From positions 3,680,001-3,744,000 of the forward strand of contig NZ_CP114904.1 of NCBI RefSeq assembly GCF_027497215.1: a DNA stretch of 64,000 nucleotides, in the 5' to 3' direction. The position numbers and the translations under genes were made by a program. This stretch comes from Micromonospora sp. WMMD812 (GTDB taxonomy: Bacteria; Actinomycetota; Actinomycetes; Mycobacteriales; Micromonosporaceae). Positions 24,373 through 34,145 of the stretch are shown piece after piece; the stretch's first letter is position 1, and each line of letters starts with the position of its first letter. The notes below the pieces were generated by a model that saw nothing but the letters and a program-made list of their open reading frames with translations, had not been told where the DNA came from and did not search any database.

Positions 24373-25536
24373 TCAGCCCTTGAGTAGCTGACGGGCCATG
24401 ACGATGCGCTGGACCTGGTTGGTGCCCTCGTAGATCTGGGTGATCTTGGCGTCCCGCATCATCCGCTCGACCGGGTAGTCCCGGGTGTAGCCGTAGCCGC
24501 CCAACAGCTGCACCGCATCCGTGGTGATCTCCATGGCCGCGTCGGAGGCGAAGCACTTGGCCGCCGCGCCGAAGTAGGTCAGGTCAGCGTCGCCGCGCTC
24601 GGACTTGCCGGCCGCCGCGTAGGTGAGCTGCCGGGCCGCCTCCAGCTTCATGCCCATGTCGGCGAGCATGAACTGGACGCCCTGGAACTCGGCGACCGCC
24701 TTGCCGAACTGCTTGCGCTCGCTCACGTACCCCTTGGCGTAGTCGAGCGCGCCCTGGGCGATGCCGACCGCCTGGGCGGCGATGGTGACCCGGGTGTGGT
24801 CGAGGGTGCGCATCGCGGTGGCGAAGCCGGTTCCCTCGGCGCCGATCATCCGGTCCGCCGGGATCCGTACGTTGTCCAGGTAGACCTCACGGGTCGGCGA
24901 GCCCTTGATGCCGAGCTTCTTCTCCGGCGCGCCGAAGCTCACGCCAGGGTCGGACTTCTCGACCACGAACGCGGAGATCCCCCGCGACCGGGCAGACGGG
25001 TCGGTGACGGCGAAGACGGTGTAGAACTCGGACACGCCGGCGTTCGTGATCCACCGCTTCACGCCGTTCAGCACCCAGTGATCCCCGTCACGCACCGCGC
25101 GGGTGGTCATGGACGCGGCGTCGCTGCCCGCCTCCGGCTCGGAGAGGCAGTAGGAGAAGATCGCGTCACCGGCGGCGACCGGGGTCAGGTAGCGCCGCTT
25201 GAGCTCCTCGGAGCCGGCCAGGATCAGCGGCATCGTGCCGAGCTTGTTGACCGCCGGGATCAGCGAGGACGAGGCACAGGCCCGGGCGACCTCCTCGATC
25301 ACGATGGCCGTGGCCAGAGCGTCCGCTCCGGCGCCGCCGTACTCGACCGGGATGTGCGGCGCGTGGAAGTCCGCGGCGCGCAGCGCGTCGTACGACGCCT
25401 TGGGGAACTCGCCGGTCTCGTCCGCCTCGGCGGCGTTCGGGGCCACCTTCGCCGCGCAGACCTCCCGGACCGCCTCCCTGATCGCCTCGTGCTCCTCGGG
25501 CAAGCGGTAGACGTCGAACGACTCCTCTGCGGCCAT
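24373..25536 (-). CDS. Acyl-CoA dehydrogenase (FadE25-like)
   Basis: 387-residue flavoprotein of normal length that introduces a 2,3 double bond into acyl-CoA. Signatures are IFSYCLSEPEAGSDAASMT (about 127-145), VERMMRDAKITQIYEGTNQVQR (split here as the family-defining YEGTNQVQR with catalytic Glu, about 366-375) and the QFGKAVAEFQGVQF helix. GGGGAGG lies upstream of ATG 25536. Location just ahead of the purE-purK pair matches fadE25 of mycobacteria. An imperfect inverted repeat (CAGTCTG at 25568 and CAGACTG at 25600) in its upstream region could be an operator. Confidence 0.95.
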   Translation of the reverse strand: MAAEESFDVYRLPEEHEAIREAVREVCAAKVAPNAAEADETGEFPKASYDALRAADFHAPHIPVEYGGAGADALATAIVIEEVARACASSSLIPAVNKLGTMPLILAGSEELKRRYLTPVAAGDAIFSYCLSEPEAGSDAASMTTRAVRDGDHWVLNGVKRWITNAGVSEFYTVFAVTDPSARSRGISAFVVEKSDPGVSFGAPEKKLGIKGSPTREVYLDNVRIPADRMIGAEGTGFATAMRTLDHTRVTIAAQAVGIAQGALDYAKGYVSERKQFGKAVAEFQGVQFMLADMGMKLEAARQLTYAAAGKSERGDADLTYFGAAAKCFASDAAMEITTDAVQLLGGYGYTRDYPVERMMRDAKITQIYEGTNQVQRIVMARQLLKG

Positions 25537-25784
25537 GTCGGCCCCTCCCCTTCACCGCTATCATGCGCAGTCTGTACCGTCTCCTGACCGCTGACCGCGC
25601 AGACTGAAGGATAGCGACCAGGGTTCAGGTGATGTTACCGGCGCGTAGGTAGAGGCTTGACGGAGCACCCACGCCACTGCGCGATGATGGAAGACAACAG
25701 TGCCACCCCTCCGGTGCCCGGCCAGGCGCCGCAGCAGAACGCGACGCGACGGTGCGCCGCCCAGTGCGAGCGGAGAAGACAGGC

Positions 25785-27212
25785 GTGACGATCCCGTACC
25801 CCAACAGCCAGCCGGTGCCCGCCATCGCCGCCGTGACGCCTCCCTCGGGCGCCGCGCGGCCGCGGGTGACCTTCCTGGGCACCGGCTACCTCGGTGCGAC
25901 GTACGCCATCTGCTACGCGGAACTGGGCTACGAGGTGCTCGGCTTCGACGTCGACGCCGACAAGATCGCCATGCTCAACGCCGGCCAGGTGCCGATCCAC
26001 GAGCCCGGCCTGGACGAGCTTCTCAAGCGCAACCTCGCCGCCGGGCGGCTGCGGTTCAGCACCGACATGGCCGAGACCGCCGACTTCGGTGACGTGCACT
26101 TCATCTGCGTTGGCACGCCGCAGCGCGCCGACGGCATGGGCGCCGACCTGTCGTACGTCGAGGCGGCGGTAACCGGCCTGGCCCAGCACCTGAACCGCAA
26201 GGCGCTGATCGTGGGCAAGTCCACCGTGCCGGTGGGCACCGCCGAGTGGGTGGAGCAGCTGGTCGGCAAGCACACCGCGGCCGACCTGGGGATCGAGGTG
26301 GCCTGGAGCCCCGAGTTCCTCCAGGAGGGCTTCGCCGTCGACGACGTGCTGCGGCCCAACCGGATCGTCGTCGGCGTGAAGAGCGAGTGGGCCAACGGCA
26401 TGCTCTACGCCGCCCACAAGGGCGTCTTCGACCTGGCCGCCACCGAGGACCGCGAGGTGCCCCTGGTGGTCACCGACTTCGCCACCGCCGAGCTGGTCAA
26501 GGTCGCCGCCAACGCGTTCCTGGCCACCAAGATCTCGTTCATCAACGCGATGGCCGAGGTCTGCGAGGTCGCCGGGGGCGACGTCACCCAGCTCGCCCGG
26601 GCCATCGGCTACGACCCGCGGATCGGCAACCGCTTCCTCCAGGCCGGCCTCGGCTTCGGCGGCGCCTGCCTGCCCAAGGACATCCGCGCCTTCCAGGCCC
26701 GGGCCCAGGAGCTGGGCGCGGGCGAGGCGCTGCGCTTCCTGCACGAGGTCGACCTGATCAACCAGCGCCGCCGCAGCCGGGTGCTCCACCTCGCCGCGGA
26801 GCTGCTCGGCCGCCGCTCCGGCCCCGCCGGGCCGGACCTCTCCGGCACCCGGATCGCCGTGCTCGGCGCCACCTTCAAGCCCAACACCGACGACGTACGC
26901 GACGCCCCGGCGCTCGCGGTCGCGGCGCTCCTGCACAAGGCCGGGGCGGACGTCCACGTCTACGACCCGCAGGGCACCGAGAACGCCCGCCGGGCGGTGC
27001 CCGAGCTGACCTACGAGGGCAGCATGACCGACGCGGTGACCGAGGCGGACCTGGTCTGCGTGCTCACCGAGTGGGCCGACTTCCGCAACGCCGACCCGGT
27101 CGCCCTCGGCGAGCTGGTGACCGGCCGCAAGGTGGTCGACGGGCGCAACTGCCTCGACCCGGCACTGTGGACGCAGGCCGGCTGGGAGTACCGCGGCCTG
27201 GGCCGTCCCTGA
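25785..27212 (+). CDS. ugd: UDP-glucose 6-dehydrogenase
   Basis: 475-residue NAD-dependent oxidoreductase making UDP-glucuronate for cell-surface polysaccharide. The Rossmann motif GTGYLG is at 32-37. The catalytic cysteine is in FGGACLPKD (C295), and the KSTVPVGT motif lies at about 145-152. GTG 25785 is chosen because GGAG at 25772 precedes it by about 9 nt; an upstream GTG at 25752 would add 11 residues with no ribosome site. The first 25 residues form a short non-conserved extension. It is followed by a strong terminator, so it is likely monocistronic. Confidence 0.94.
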   Translation: MTIPYPNSQPVPAIAAVTPPSGAARPRVTFLGTGYLGATYAICYAELGYEVLGFDVDADKIAMLNAGQVPIHEPGLDELLKRNLAAGRLRFSTDMAETADFGDVHFICVGTPQRADGMGADLSYVEAAVTGLAQHLNRKALIVGKSTVPVGTAEWVEQLVGKHTAADLGIEVAWSPEFLQEGFAVDDVLRPNRIVVGVKSEWANGMLYAAHKGVFDLAATEDREVPLVVTDFATAELVKVAANAFLATKISFINAMAEVCEVAGGDVTQLARAIGYDPRIGNRFLQAGLGFGGACLPKDIRAFQARAQELGAGEALRFLHEVDLINQRRRSRVLHLAAELLGRRSGPAGPDLSGTRIAVLGATFKPNTDDVRDAPALAVAALLHKAGADVHVYDPQGTENARRAVPELTYEGSMTDAVTEADLVCVLTEWADFRNADPVALGELVTGRKVVDGRNCLDPALWTQAGWEYRGLGRP

Positions 27213-27226
27213 CCCGTACCGCCACG

Positions 27227-27261
27227 ACGGCCGGCCGCGGAGCTGCTCCGCGGCCGGCCGT
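27227..27261 (+). terminator. Strong intrinsic terminator after ugd
   Basis: Arms from 27227 and up to 27261 form a nearly uninterrupted GC-rich stem of about 15 bp with a very small loop. It is followed by TTCCTTT, the closest thing to a canonical U-tract terminator in the window. Confidence 0.75.
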
Positions 27262-27374
27262 TTCCTTTACGCCCCGGACTCGTTTGTCCTGGACCCGCCG
27301 ACAACTGTCGAAAAACGCGCCAGGTTTGGGCATGCTGCGACAGTGAGAGTCCACAGTGCGGGTGGAGGGGTGTC

Positions 27375-30300
27375 GTGGCGACGTTTCAGTGCTCCTCGTG
27401 CGGTCGGGACATCAAGCCGGCCGTCCGCTGTCCGCACTGCGGCGCCGAGCAACCCCAGTGGGTCGAGCACCTGGCGGACATCGAGCGGTCCATAGCGGAG
27501 ATGAAGGCGCGCGACGCCGCCATCGCCCGTGAGCAGCGACAGATCGCCGCCAAGATGCAGGCCGCGCTCTTCCAGCGGGACATCCTCGCGCACGCCGGGG
27601 AGGAGCGGCTCAAGCAGACCACCCGGCCACGCCGGGTGCTGCGCCGGCGGCCCGGCCGCCGCCCGCCCACCGCCACGACCGGCGCCCCGCCCCGGGTGCC
27701 CCGCCAGGGCGCGCCGGCCGGGCCCGCCGAGCCGCCCCCGCCGCCTCCGGCCACCTGGCTGGACGCCGACGATCCCGAGCACCCGCCGGAGGCCTCCTCC
27801 CGGGAGGTGCAGAACATCCCTCTCGGGCTGGGCGCCCTGCTGCTCGGCGTGGCCGCGGTGGTCTTCGCCGCGGTGGCGACCAGCTCGATGGACGCGGTGG
27901 CCCGGCTCGCCATCCTGGTCGTCGCGACCGTGCTGCTGCTGCTCGCCCCGCCCGTGCTCGCCAAGCGCGGGCTCACGTCGACCGCCGAGACGATCGCCGC
28001 GGTCGGCCTGCTGCTGGTGCCCCTCGCCGGGTACGCGCTCTGGGCGGTGGACCGGATCGGCAACGGCGGCGCCTCGGGCGCGGTCTTCGCCGGAGTGATC
28101 TTCGCGGTCACCGCGGCCGTCTCGGTCGGCTACGCCGGCTGGACCGGCCTGCGCGTGCCCCGCTACGCCGCCGTGCTCGCCGCCCAGCCGGTGGTGCCGC
28201 TGCTAGCGTACGAGCGCATCACCGGGCCGGCCGGCTGGGCGCTGGCGCTGACCGTGGTCGCCCTGCTCGACCTCGGGCTGGTCCGCTCCGGGATCGTGGT
28301 GGAGCGCCCCGTCCGCCGGGACCTGCCGGAGCCGCCGGCGCCGCCCCCACCGGCCGCGGCGCCCCGCCAGCGGACCGCCGACGGCCGCCCCGAGGGCGCG
28401 CCGGAAGAGACGGGCGAGGTGGTCTCGCCGGTGGCCGCACCGGTCGACTCCCCCGTCCGGCCGGTTCCCGGGCTGCGCGAGCTGACGTGGCTGCTGCACG
28501 GGATCGCGGTCGCGGTCGCCCTCGCCTACGCGGTCACCGCGCTCCTGCGCGCGAGCACCCTGCCGACCGCGACCGGCGCCGGGCTGGTGCTGCTGCTCGC
28601 CGCCGCGGCCGGCCTCGCCGGCACGCTGGTGCTGCGCCGCCCACCACTACCGGACGTCGGCGCCGGCATCCTCACCCTCGCCGTCATCGGCGCGCTGAGC
28701 CGGATCGCGTCGGTGGCGCTGCCGGGGCGGGCGCTGCTGCTGATCGCCGCGGTCATCGCGGTCGCCGGGCTGGCCGTCCGCGCCGTCCCGGAGGCGGCCC
28801 GGCGCGGGCCGCAGCTCGCCTCGGCGGTGGCGCTCACGGTAAGCGGGCTGGTGGTGGCCGGTGGCGCGCTGCGAGCCGGCGTCGCCCCGATCCGCGCCGC
28901 GCTCCCCGCCTGGGCGGCCGACCTCGACGGACACCCCGCCGAGCTGGCCGCTTCGGTCGGCCCGGCCGCCGGGCAGCTCGCCGCGAGCGCGTTCCTGCTC
29001 ACCGTCGCCGCCATGCTGGCCCTGCCGTCGGGCATCCGCCGCGAGTTCGCGGTGGCCGGGGCGGCGCTGACCGCGCTGGCCGTCCCGGCCTCGTTCGGTC
29101 TCGGCTGGGCCCTGGCACCGTGGCCGATGGTGCTGGCCGCCGTCGGCATCGGGGTGGCGGGGCTCTCCGCTCGCACCGTCCGGGCCGCGCAGGCGCACGC
29201 GATCGGGGCCGCCGGGGTGGGCCTGTTCGGCGCGGGCGCGGGTCTGGCCCGACCCGCCCTCACCACGGCTGTCCTGCTGGTGCTCTTCGTCGCGGGCGTC
29301 CTGGTGGCGGTCGCGCCCCGGGTCCGGATCGCACCGGCCCCGGCCGACGTCGTCTCCGCCTGGGCCGCCGGCGGAGCGGCGTTCGCCCTCCCCGGGGCGG
29401 TGGCCGCCTTCGTCACCGCGACCGCGCCGACCGACCCGACACCCACCCCGGGGAGCCTGCGCGAGGTGACCGTGCCGGTGCTGGCGGCCGCCTTCCTGGC
29501 GGTCTGCGTGACGCTCGGGTACGCCGCGATCGTGCAGGTGTCCCAGCGGCACATCCCGGCGCCGCTGGCGGTCGGCACCGGGCTCGGCGCGCTGGTGGTG
29601 ACCGCCGCCGCCTTCGGCGCCCCGGGCGCGACCGTCGCCGACGCGTGGGTCGGCGCGCTGCTGCTGGTCGCCGCCGTGCTGCTCTTCTTGGCCCCGTCGA
29701 TCGACGCCGGCCGGCGCTCCGACCTCACCCTGGACGGTTCGGACCTCGCCGCCGCCGCGGTGACCGCGGCGCTGATCGCCACGCTGGTCCGGGTCGCGGC
29801 CGTGCTCGCCCCCGGTGGGCAGCTCGCGGTGGCGGCCGGGTTGGTGCTGGTCGTGGCCGTCGCCGCCCGGGCCATGCCCGACGAGTGGCGGCGCGGGCCG
29901 ATCCTCGGCATCGCCGTGGGTGGCCTGCTGATCGGTCTGCTGGCCGGCTGGACCGCGCTGCGCGGCGGTGTCGGCGTGCTGGCCACCCCCGGCCCGATCT
30001 GGGCAGGTGACCTCTCCGACTGGCCGGCCGCGCCCACCGGGGGCTCGACCTGGCAGGCACCGGTAGCCCTGGCGCTGCTCGCGCTCGCGGCCGGGATCCT
30101 GCTGCCTCCCCCGTGGAAGTACGACGTCTCAAGCGTGGCGATGGTGCTCGCCACGATCGGCGTACCGGCCGCCTTCGACCTGCCCTGGTGGTCACCGGTC
30201 CTGGTCGGCGGCATGGTGGCCACCGTCCTCGGGATGGCCGCGGTGGCCGCGGTCGACCCACGGGCCGCGCTGTCCCGCGCCACCGCCGCCGGTGTGGTCG

Positions 30301-32276
30301 CCCTGCACGCGGCCGGCGCCGGCCTGGTCCGCCCGTGGACGACCGCGCTCGCGCTGGCCAGCATCACGCTGATCGGCATGGTGGTGGCAGGGCTCGCCCG
30401 TAGCCTCGCCGCACCCCTGGTGGAGGACGTCGACACCGAGGGAATGCCGCCGCACCTGGCGCAGATCGGGGGCGTCGCCACCGGCGCCGCGCTGCTCGCG
30501 CTCCCCGGCGCGGTCGCCGCGCTGGCGGCCGAATTCGGCCACTCGGCCCAGGTGGTGCTGACCGGAGCGCTGGCCGCGTCCAGCCTCGGGCTGGCGGCGG
30601 TGGCGGCGGCTCGCCGGCAGGTGCCGCAGTACCTGCCCTGGGCCAGTGTGGCCGTGGCCGGCGGCGCCACGGTCAGCGCCCTGGCCGCCTTCCCCACCGG
30701 CCTCGACGTCGGCGTGTACGCGGCCGCCGCGGCCCTGCTCGGCGTGCTGGCGGAGCTGGCCCGCGCGGCCACCACCCCGCCGGCCGGGTCGGCCCAACCA
30801 GTGCGGCGCTGGTCGGTGCTGCTGAACGGCGCCCTGCGACGGCTGCCGGACGACCCGGAGCGCCGCCGCTGGCGGGTCAGCCCGGCAGCCGGGGCGCTGG
30901 CCGCGGCCGCCCTGCCGACCGCCCTGGCGCTCGCCTCGATCGCGCGGGCCCTGGAGGTCGCGCTGGTCGAGCCGCACCGCACATTGACGAGGATCTGGGA
31001 GGGGCCGCCTCCGGAGCTGCTGACTCCGCCGCAGAGCGCGGTGGATCCGACCCACGTGCTGACCGCGCTGCTGCTCACCGTGACCGCCGCGCTGGCCGCC
31101 ACCGGCTTCGCGGGCGGCCGGCGGGCGCGGGCGGTGCCGGTGGTGCTGCCGGGCGCGGCGGTGACGCTGCTGATCACTCCGATCGCGCTGGGCAGCGGCT
31201 GGCCCGCGAGCGTGCTCGCCGCGCTCTCGGTGTTCACCATCGCGATGCTCGGCCTGGCCCTGACCCCGCCACCGTCGCTGGTCGAGCCGGCCCGGTCGCT
31301 GCGACTGGCCCGGGTGCTGGTCTTCGTCATCGGCCTGGCCGCCGGCGGCGCCGGGCTGGCCGGCAGCCTGGCCACCCGGGAGCTGACGCTGTTCACCCTC
31401 GGCGGTGCGGTCGGCGTCGGCACGGTCGCGGCGCTCTTCGGCACCACCCAGCGGGCGCGGATCCTGGGTTGGCTCTTCGCCTCACTGATGGCCCAGCTCT
31501 TCGTGCTCACCGCGGGCCTGGTCGCCGGGCTCGCCGCGGTCTGGTCCGCGTTCGGGGTGCTCGCCGTCGGCGCGGTCCTGCAGGTCTTCGCCGCCACCCT
31601 GCCCTGGCTGCGCCGCCCGGAGGCACAGCGCGAGGCGGCCACGGTGGAGTGGAGCGGCTACGCGGCCGCGCTGATCGCGCTGGCGCTCGCCTTCGACTCG
31701 CCCCGGCACATCGCCGCCCTGCTGGCCGCCTGGGGCGCGGTGCTCGGGGTGGCCGCGGCCCGGCCCGGGCGCCGACCGGTGGAACGGCGGATCCTGTTCT
31801 GGGCCGTGGTGCTGTGCGAGATCACCGCCTGGTGGATCCTGATGCGGGTCGCCGACGTGGCGTTGCCGGAGGCGTACACGCTGCCGTTCGCCGCGCTGGC
31901 CCTGCTGGTCGGTGTGCTGGAGCTGCGTCAGCGGCCCGACCTGAGCAGCTGGGTGGCGTACGGGCCGGCGCTGGTCGCCGCGTTCCTGCCGACCCTGGCG
32001 ATCGTGCTGGCCACCGAGTCGAGCACGCTGCGGCAGGTGCTCCTGCTGCTCGGCGCGGTCGCCGTTCTGGTCTTCGGCTCGTCGAGCCGCCAACAGGCAC
32101 CGGTCATCGTCGGGGCGACGGTCACCGCGATCACCGCCATCCACGCGCTGTTCGCCTTCGGGCCGTGGCTGGCGCTGATCCCGGTCGGCATCCTGCTCCT
32201 GGTGCTCGGGGCGAGCAACGAGCGCCGCCGCCGCGCGCAGGAACGCCTGCAGTCCGCGCTGCGCGGCATGAGATGA
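27375..32276 (+). CDS. Giant polytopic membrane protein with zinc ribbon (SCO7613 C-terminal-like)
   Basis: 1633 residues, by far the largest gene here. Order of parts: a zinc ribbon (C6, C9, C19, C22); a charged coiled coil (about 31-82); a Pro/Arg-rich linker (about 83-145); then dozens of hydrophobic helices to the C-terminus. Two further hydrophilic breaks occur near 315-360 and 1135-1170. The helix blocks look internally repetitive (LPGAVAAFV, LPGRALLLIAAV-type motifs recur), suggesting repeat duplication. The C-terminus ends in a basic RRRRAQERLQ helix. It matches what is annotated as 'SCO7613 C-terminal domain' membrane protein. GTG 27375 has GGAGGGG just upstream. Function unknown. 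Confidence 0.85.
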   Translation: MATFQCSSCGRDIKPAVRCPHCGAEQPQWVEHLADIERSIAEMKARDAAIAREQRQIAAKMQAALFQRDILAHAGEERLKQTTRPRRVLRRRPGRRPPTATTGAPPRVPRQGAPAGPAEPPPPPPATWLDADDPEHPPEASSREVQNIPLGLGALLLGVAAVVFAAVATSSMDAVARLAILVVATVLLLLAPPVLAKRGLTSTAETIAAVGLLLVPLAGYALWAVDRIGNGGASGAVFAGVIFAVTAAVSVGYAGWTGLRVPRYAAVLAAQPVVPLLAYERITGPAGWALALTVVALLDLGLVRSGIVVERPVRRDLPEPPAPPPPAAAPRQRTADGRPEGAPEETGEVVSPVAAPVDSPVRPVPGLRELTWLLHGIAVAVALAYAVTALLRASTLPTATGAGLVLLLAAAAGLAGTLVLRRPPLPDVGAGILTLAVIGALSRIASVALPGRALLLIAAVIAVAGLAVRAVPEAARRGPQLASAVALTVSGLVVAGGALRAGVAPIRAALPAWAADLDGHPAELAASVGPAAGQLAASAFLLTVAAMLALPSGIRREFAVAGAALTALAVPASFGLGWALAPWPMVLAAVGIGVAGLSARTVRAAQAHAIGAAGVGLFGAGAGLARPALTTAVLLVLFVAGVLVAVAPRVRIAPAPADVVSAWAAGGAAFALPGAVAAFVTATAPTDPTPTPGSLREVTVPVLAAAFLAVCVTLGYAAIVQVSQRHIPAPLAVGTGLGALVVTAAAFGAPGATVADAWVGALLLVAAVLLFLAPSIDAGRRSDLTLDGSDLAAAAVTAALIATLVRVAAVLAPGGQLAVAAGLVLVVAVAARAMPDEWRRGPILGIAVGGLLIGLLAGWTALRGGVGVLATPGPIWAGDLSDWPAAPTGGSTWQAPVALALLALAAGILLPPPWKYDVSSVAMVLATIGVPAAFDLPWWSPVLVGGMVATVLGMAAVAAVDPRAALSRATAAGVVALHAAGAGLVRPWTTALALASITLIGMVVAGLARSLAAPLVEDVDTEGMPPHLAQIGGVATGAALLALPGAVAALAAEFGHSAQVVLTGALAASSLGLAAVAAARRQVPQYLPWASVAVAGGATVSALAAFPTGLDVGVYAAAAALLGVLAELARAATTPPAGSAQPVRRWSVLLNGALRRLPDDPERRRWRVSPAAGALAAAALPTALALASIARALEVALVEPHRTLTRIWEGPPPELLTPPQSAVDPTHVLTALLLTVTAALAATGFAGGRRARAVPVVLPGAAVTLLITPIALGSGWPASVLAALSVFTIAMLGLALTPPPSLVEPARSLRLARVLVFVIGLAAGGAGLAGSLATRELTLFTLGGAVGVGTVAALFGTTQRARILGWLFASLMAQLFVLTAGLVAGLAAVWSAFGVLAVGAVLQVFAATLPWLRRPEAQREAATVEWSGYAAALIALALAFDSPRHIAALLAAWGAVLGVAAARPGRRPVERRILFWAVVLCEITAWWILMRVADVALPEAYTLPFAALALLVGVLELRQRPDLSSWVAYGPALVAAFLPTLAIVLATESSTLRQVLLLLGAVAVLVFGSSSRQQAPVIVGATVTAITAIHALFAFGPWLALIPVGILLLVLGASNERRRRAQERLQSALRGMR

Positions 32277-32340
32277 AGCGGAGGGTCACGGCGGGCGCCG
32301 TCGTGCGTGGGTCGAGAGCGCCTGGTCCGCGCGGCCCTGG

Positions 32341-32381
32341 GCGATCTTGCAGTCTGCGCCCCGGAACAGGTGCAAGATCGC
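32341..32381. repeat. Inverted repeat between convergent genes
   Basis: GCGATCTTGCA (32341-32351) pairs with its exact complement at 32371-32381 across a 19-nt loop. It sits between the giant membrane protein gene (ending 32276) and purE (ending 32404) and may end transcription of both. Arm and loop sizes resemble the TTGATCATGAAGTT elements. Confidence 0.6.
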
Positions 32382-32403
32382 GGGGTGGAGAGGGACGGGT
32401 GGG

Positions 32404-32895
32404 TCAGGGCAGGGTGGCTCGGAGCTTGGCTTCCTTGTCGGCGACCAGCTGCTCCAGGCTCTCCTGGTAGGCGACCATCCTGGCGCGCAGGTCAGCGTCA
32501 CCCGCCGCGAGGATGCGTACGGCCAGCAGGCCCGCGTTGCGGGCGTTGCCGATCGAGACGGTGGCGACCGGGATGCCCGCCGGCATCTGCACGATGGAGA
32601 GCAGCGAGTCCATCCCGTCCAGGTGCTTCAGCGGCACCGGCACGCCGATCACCGGCAGCGGGGTGACCGAGGCGACCATGCCGGGCAGGTGGGCGGCGCC
32701 GCCGGCCCCCGCGATGATCACCTTGAGGCCACGGTCCGCGGCGGTGCGGCCGTACTCGATCATCTTGACCGGGGTCCGGTGCGCGGAGACCACGCCGACC
32801 TCGTAGGGCACCCCGAACTCGTCGAGGACCTCGGCGCCAGCCTTCATGGTCGGCCAGTCCGAGTCGCTGCCCATGATCAGCCCGACCGTGCTCAC
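32404..32895 (-). CDS. purE: N5-carboxyaminoimidazole ribonucleotide mutase
   Basis: 163-residue class I PurE of normal length that moves the carboxylate from N5 to C4 of the imidazole in purine synthesis. [14 protein letters not shown] (about 4-17), VSAHRTP (about 35-41) and [15 protein letters not shown] (about 61-75) are the conserved substrate loops. GTG 32895 is chosen because AGGGAG lies 6 nt upstream; longer in-frame starts run back into purK. It is 40 bp downstream of purK on the same strand, forming a purK-purE operon. Confidence 0.96.
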   Translation of the reverse strand: MSTVGLIMGSDSDWPTMKAGAEVLDEFGVPYEVGVVSAHRTPVKMIEYGRTAADRGLKVIIAGAGGAAHLPGMVASVTPLPVIGVPVPLKHLDGMDSLLSIVQMPAGIPVATVSIGNARNAGLLAVRILAAGDADLRARMVAYQESLEQLVADKEAKLRATLP

Positions 32896-32935
32896 GCTCG
32901 ACTCCCTCTCGTTCCCGATCGTCGGGCTCGCCCGC

Positions 32936-34108
32936 TCACTCGTGTCCCTCGCGCAGCCAGCGGGCCGCGCGCGCGGCCCGCGCCCGTACGTCGGCCAGGT
33001 CGTCACCGAGCACCGTGACGTGCCCGATCTTGCGGCCCGGACGAACCTGCTTGCCGTAGAGGTGCACCTTGGCGCCCGGCTCGGCGGCGAAGAGGTGGTG
33101 CAGCCGCTCGTCGATGGAGATCCCGCCCGGCTCGCCCCCGAGCACGTTCGCCATCACCACGACCGGCGCGGCGAGCGCCGTGTCTCCCATCGGGTAGTCC
33201 AGCACGGCCCGCAGGTGCTGCTCGAACTGCGACGTCCGGGCACCCTCGATCGTCCAGTGCCCGGAGTTGTGCGGCCGCATCGCCAGCTCGTTGACCACGA
33301 CCCGGCTACCGGCGCCGTCGGCGACCTCGAACAGCTCCACCGCCAGCAGACCCACCACGCCCAGGGACGTGGCCAGGTCGATGGCGAGCTGCTGGGCGGC
33401 GAGCGCCAGCTCCTCGGGCAGGTCCGGCGCGGGGGCCAGCACCTCGACGCAGATGCCGTCGACCTGGACGGTCTCCACCACCGGGTACGCGGCGACCTGC
33501 CCGAACGGCGAACGGGCCACCTGCACCGCCAGCTCCCGACGCAGCGGCACCCGCTCCTCGACGATCAGCTCGGTGCCCCCGGCGAGCAGCGTGGCCGCCA
33601 GCTCGGCGGCGTGCGTCGCGTCGGTCACCATCCAGACGCCCCGCCCGTCGTAGCCACCGCGGGCCGCCTTGAGCACCACCGGCCAGCCCACCTCGGCACC
33701 GAACGTGACCAGGTCGTCCGGCTCGCCGACCGGTCGCCAGGCCGGCACCGGGGCGCCCAGCTCGCTCAGCCGCTCCCGCATCGCGCGCTTGTCCTGCGCG
33801 TAGCGCAGCGCGTCGGCCGGCGGGTACAGGGTCACACCCTCGGCGGCGAGCGTGCGGATGTGCTCGTTCGGCACGTGCTCGTGGTCGAACGTGACCACGT
33901 CGCAGGCCTTGGCGAAGGTGCGCAGCGCGGCGAGGTCGGTGTGGTCGCCGTACTGGACGTCGGCGGCGACCAGGGCGGCGCCGTCGTCGGGGGCCAGCGC
34001 GAGGACGCGCAGTGACTGGCCGAGGGCGATCGAGGCCTGGTGGGTCATCCGGGCCAGCTGGCCGCCACCCACCATGCCGACAACAGGCAGACCGGTACGG
34101 GAATCCAT
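32936..34108 (-). CDS. purK: N5-carboxyaminoimidazole ribonucleotide synthase
   Basis: 390-residue ATP-grasp enzyme that carboxylates AIR with bicarbonate and ATP, supplying the substrate for PurE. The N-terminal [11 protein letters not shown] (about 11-21), the ATP-grasp segment [18 protein letters not shown] and the [28 protein letters not shown] metal and substrate region (written here as family cues) are present. Length is standard. TAGGCT lies 10 nt before ATG 34108, slightly too far for a typical leaderless start, and no strong ribosome site is visible. It leads the purK-purE operon. Confidence 0.96.
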   Translation of the reverse strand: MDSRTGLPVVGMVGGGQLARMTHQASIALGQSLRVLALAPDDGAALVAADVQYGDHTDLAALRTFAKACDVVTFDHEHVPNEHIRTLAAEGVTLYPPADALRYAQDKRAMRERLSELGAPVPAWRPVGEPDDLVTFGAEVGWPVVLKAARGGYDGRGVWMVTDATHAAELAATLLAGGTELIVEERVPLRRELAVQVARSPFGQVAAYPVVETVQVDGICVEVLAPAPDLPEELALAAQQLAIDLATSLGVVGLLAVELFEVADGAGSRVVVNELAMRPHNSGHWTIEGARTSQFEQHLRAVLDYPMGDTALAAPVVVMANVLGGEPGGISIDERLHHLFAAEPGAKVHLYGKQVRPGRKIGHVTVLGDDLADVRARAARAARWLREGHE

Positions 34109-34145
34109 AGCGGCGCCAGCCTATCGGGGCCGGGGACGCCGGCCG

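Noticed and set aside
28526..31642. Very long open frame on the minus strand (about 1000 codons) opposite the giant membrane protein
   Set aside because: Composition is the Arg/Ser/Ala/Thr-rich pattern of an antisense shadow, with no ribosome site and no domain. The plus-strand gene has a zinc ribbon, membrane helices and a good start.
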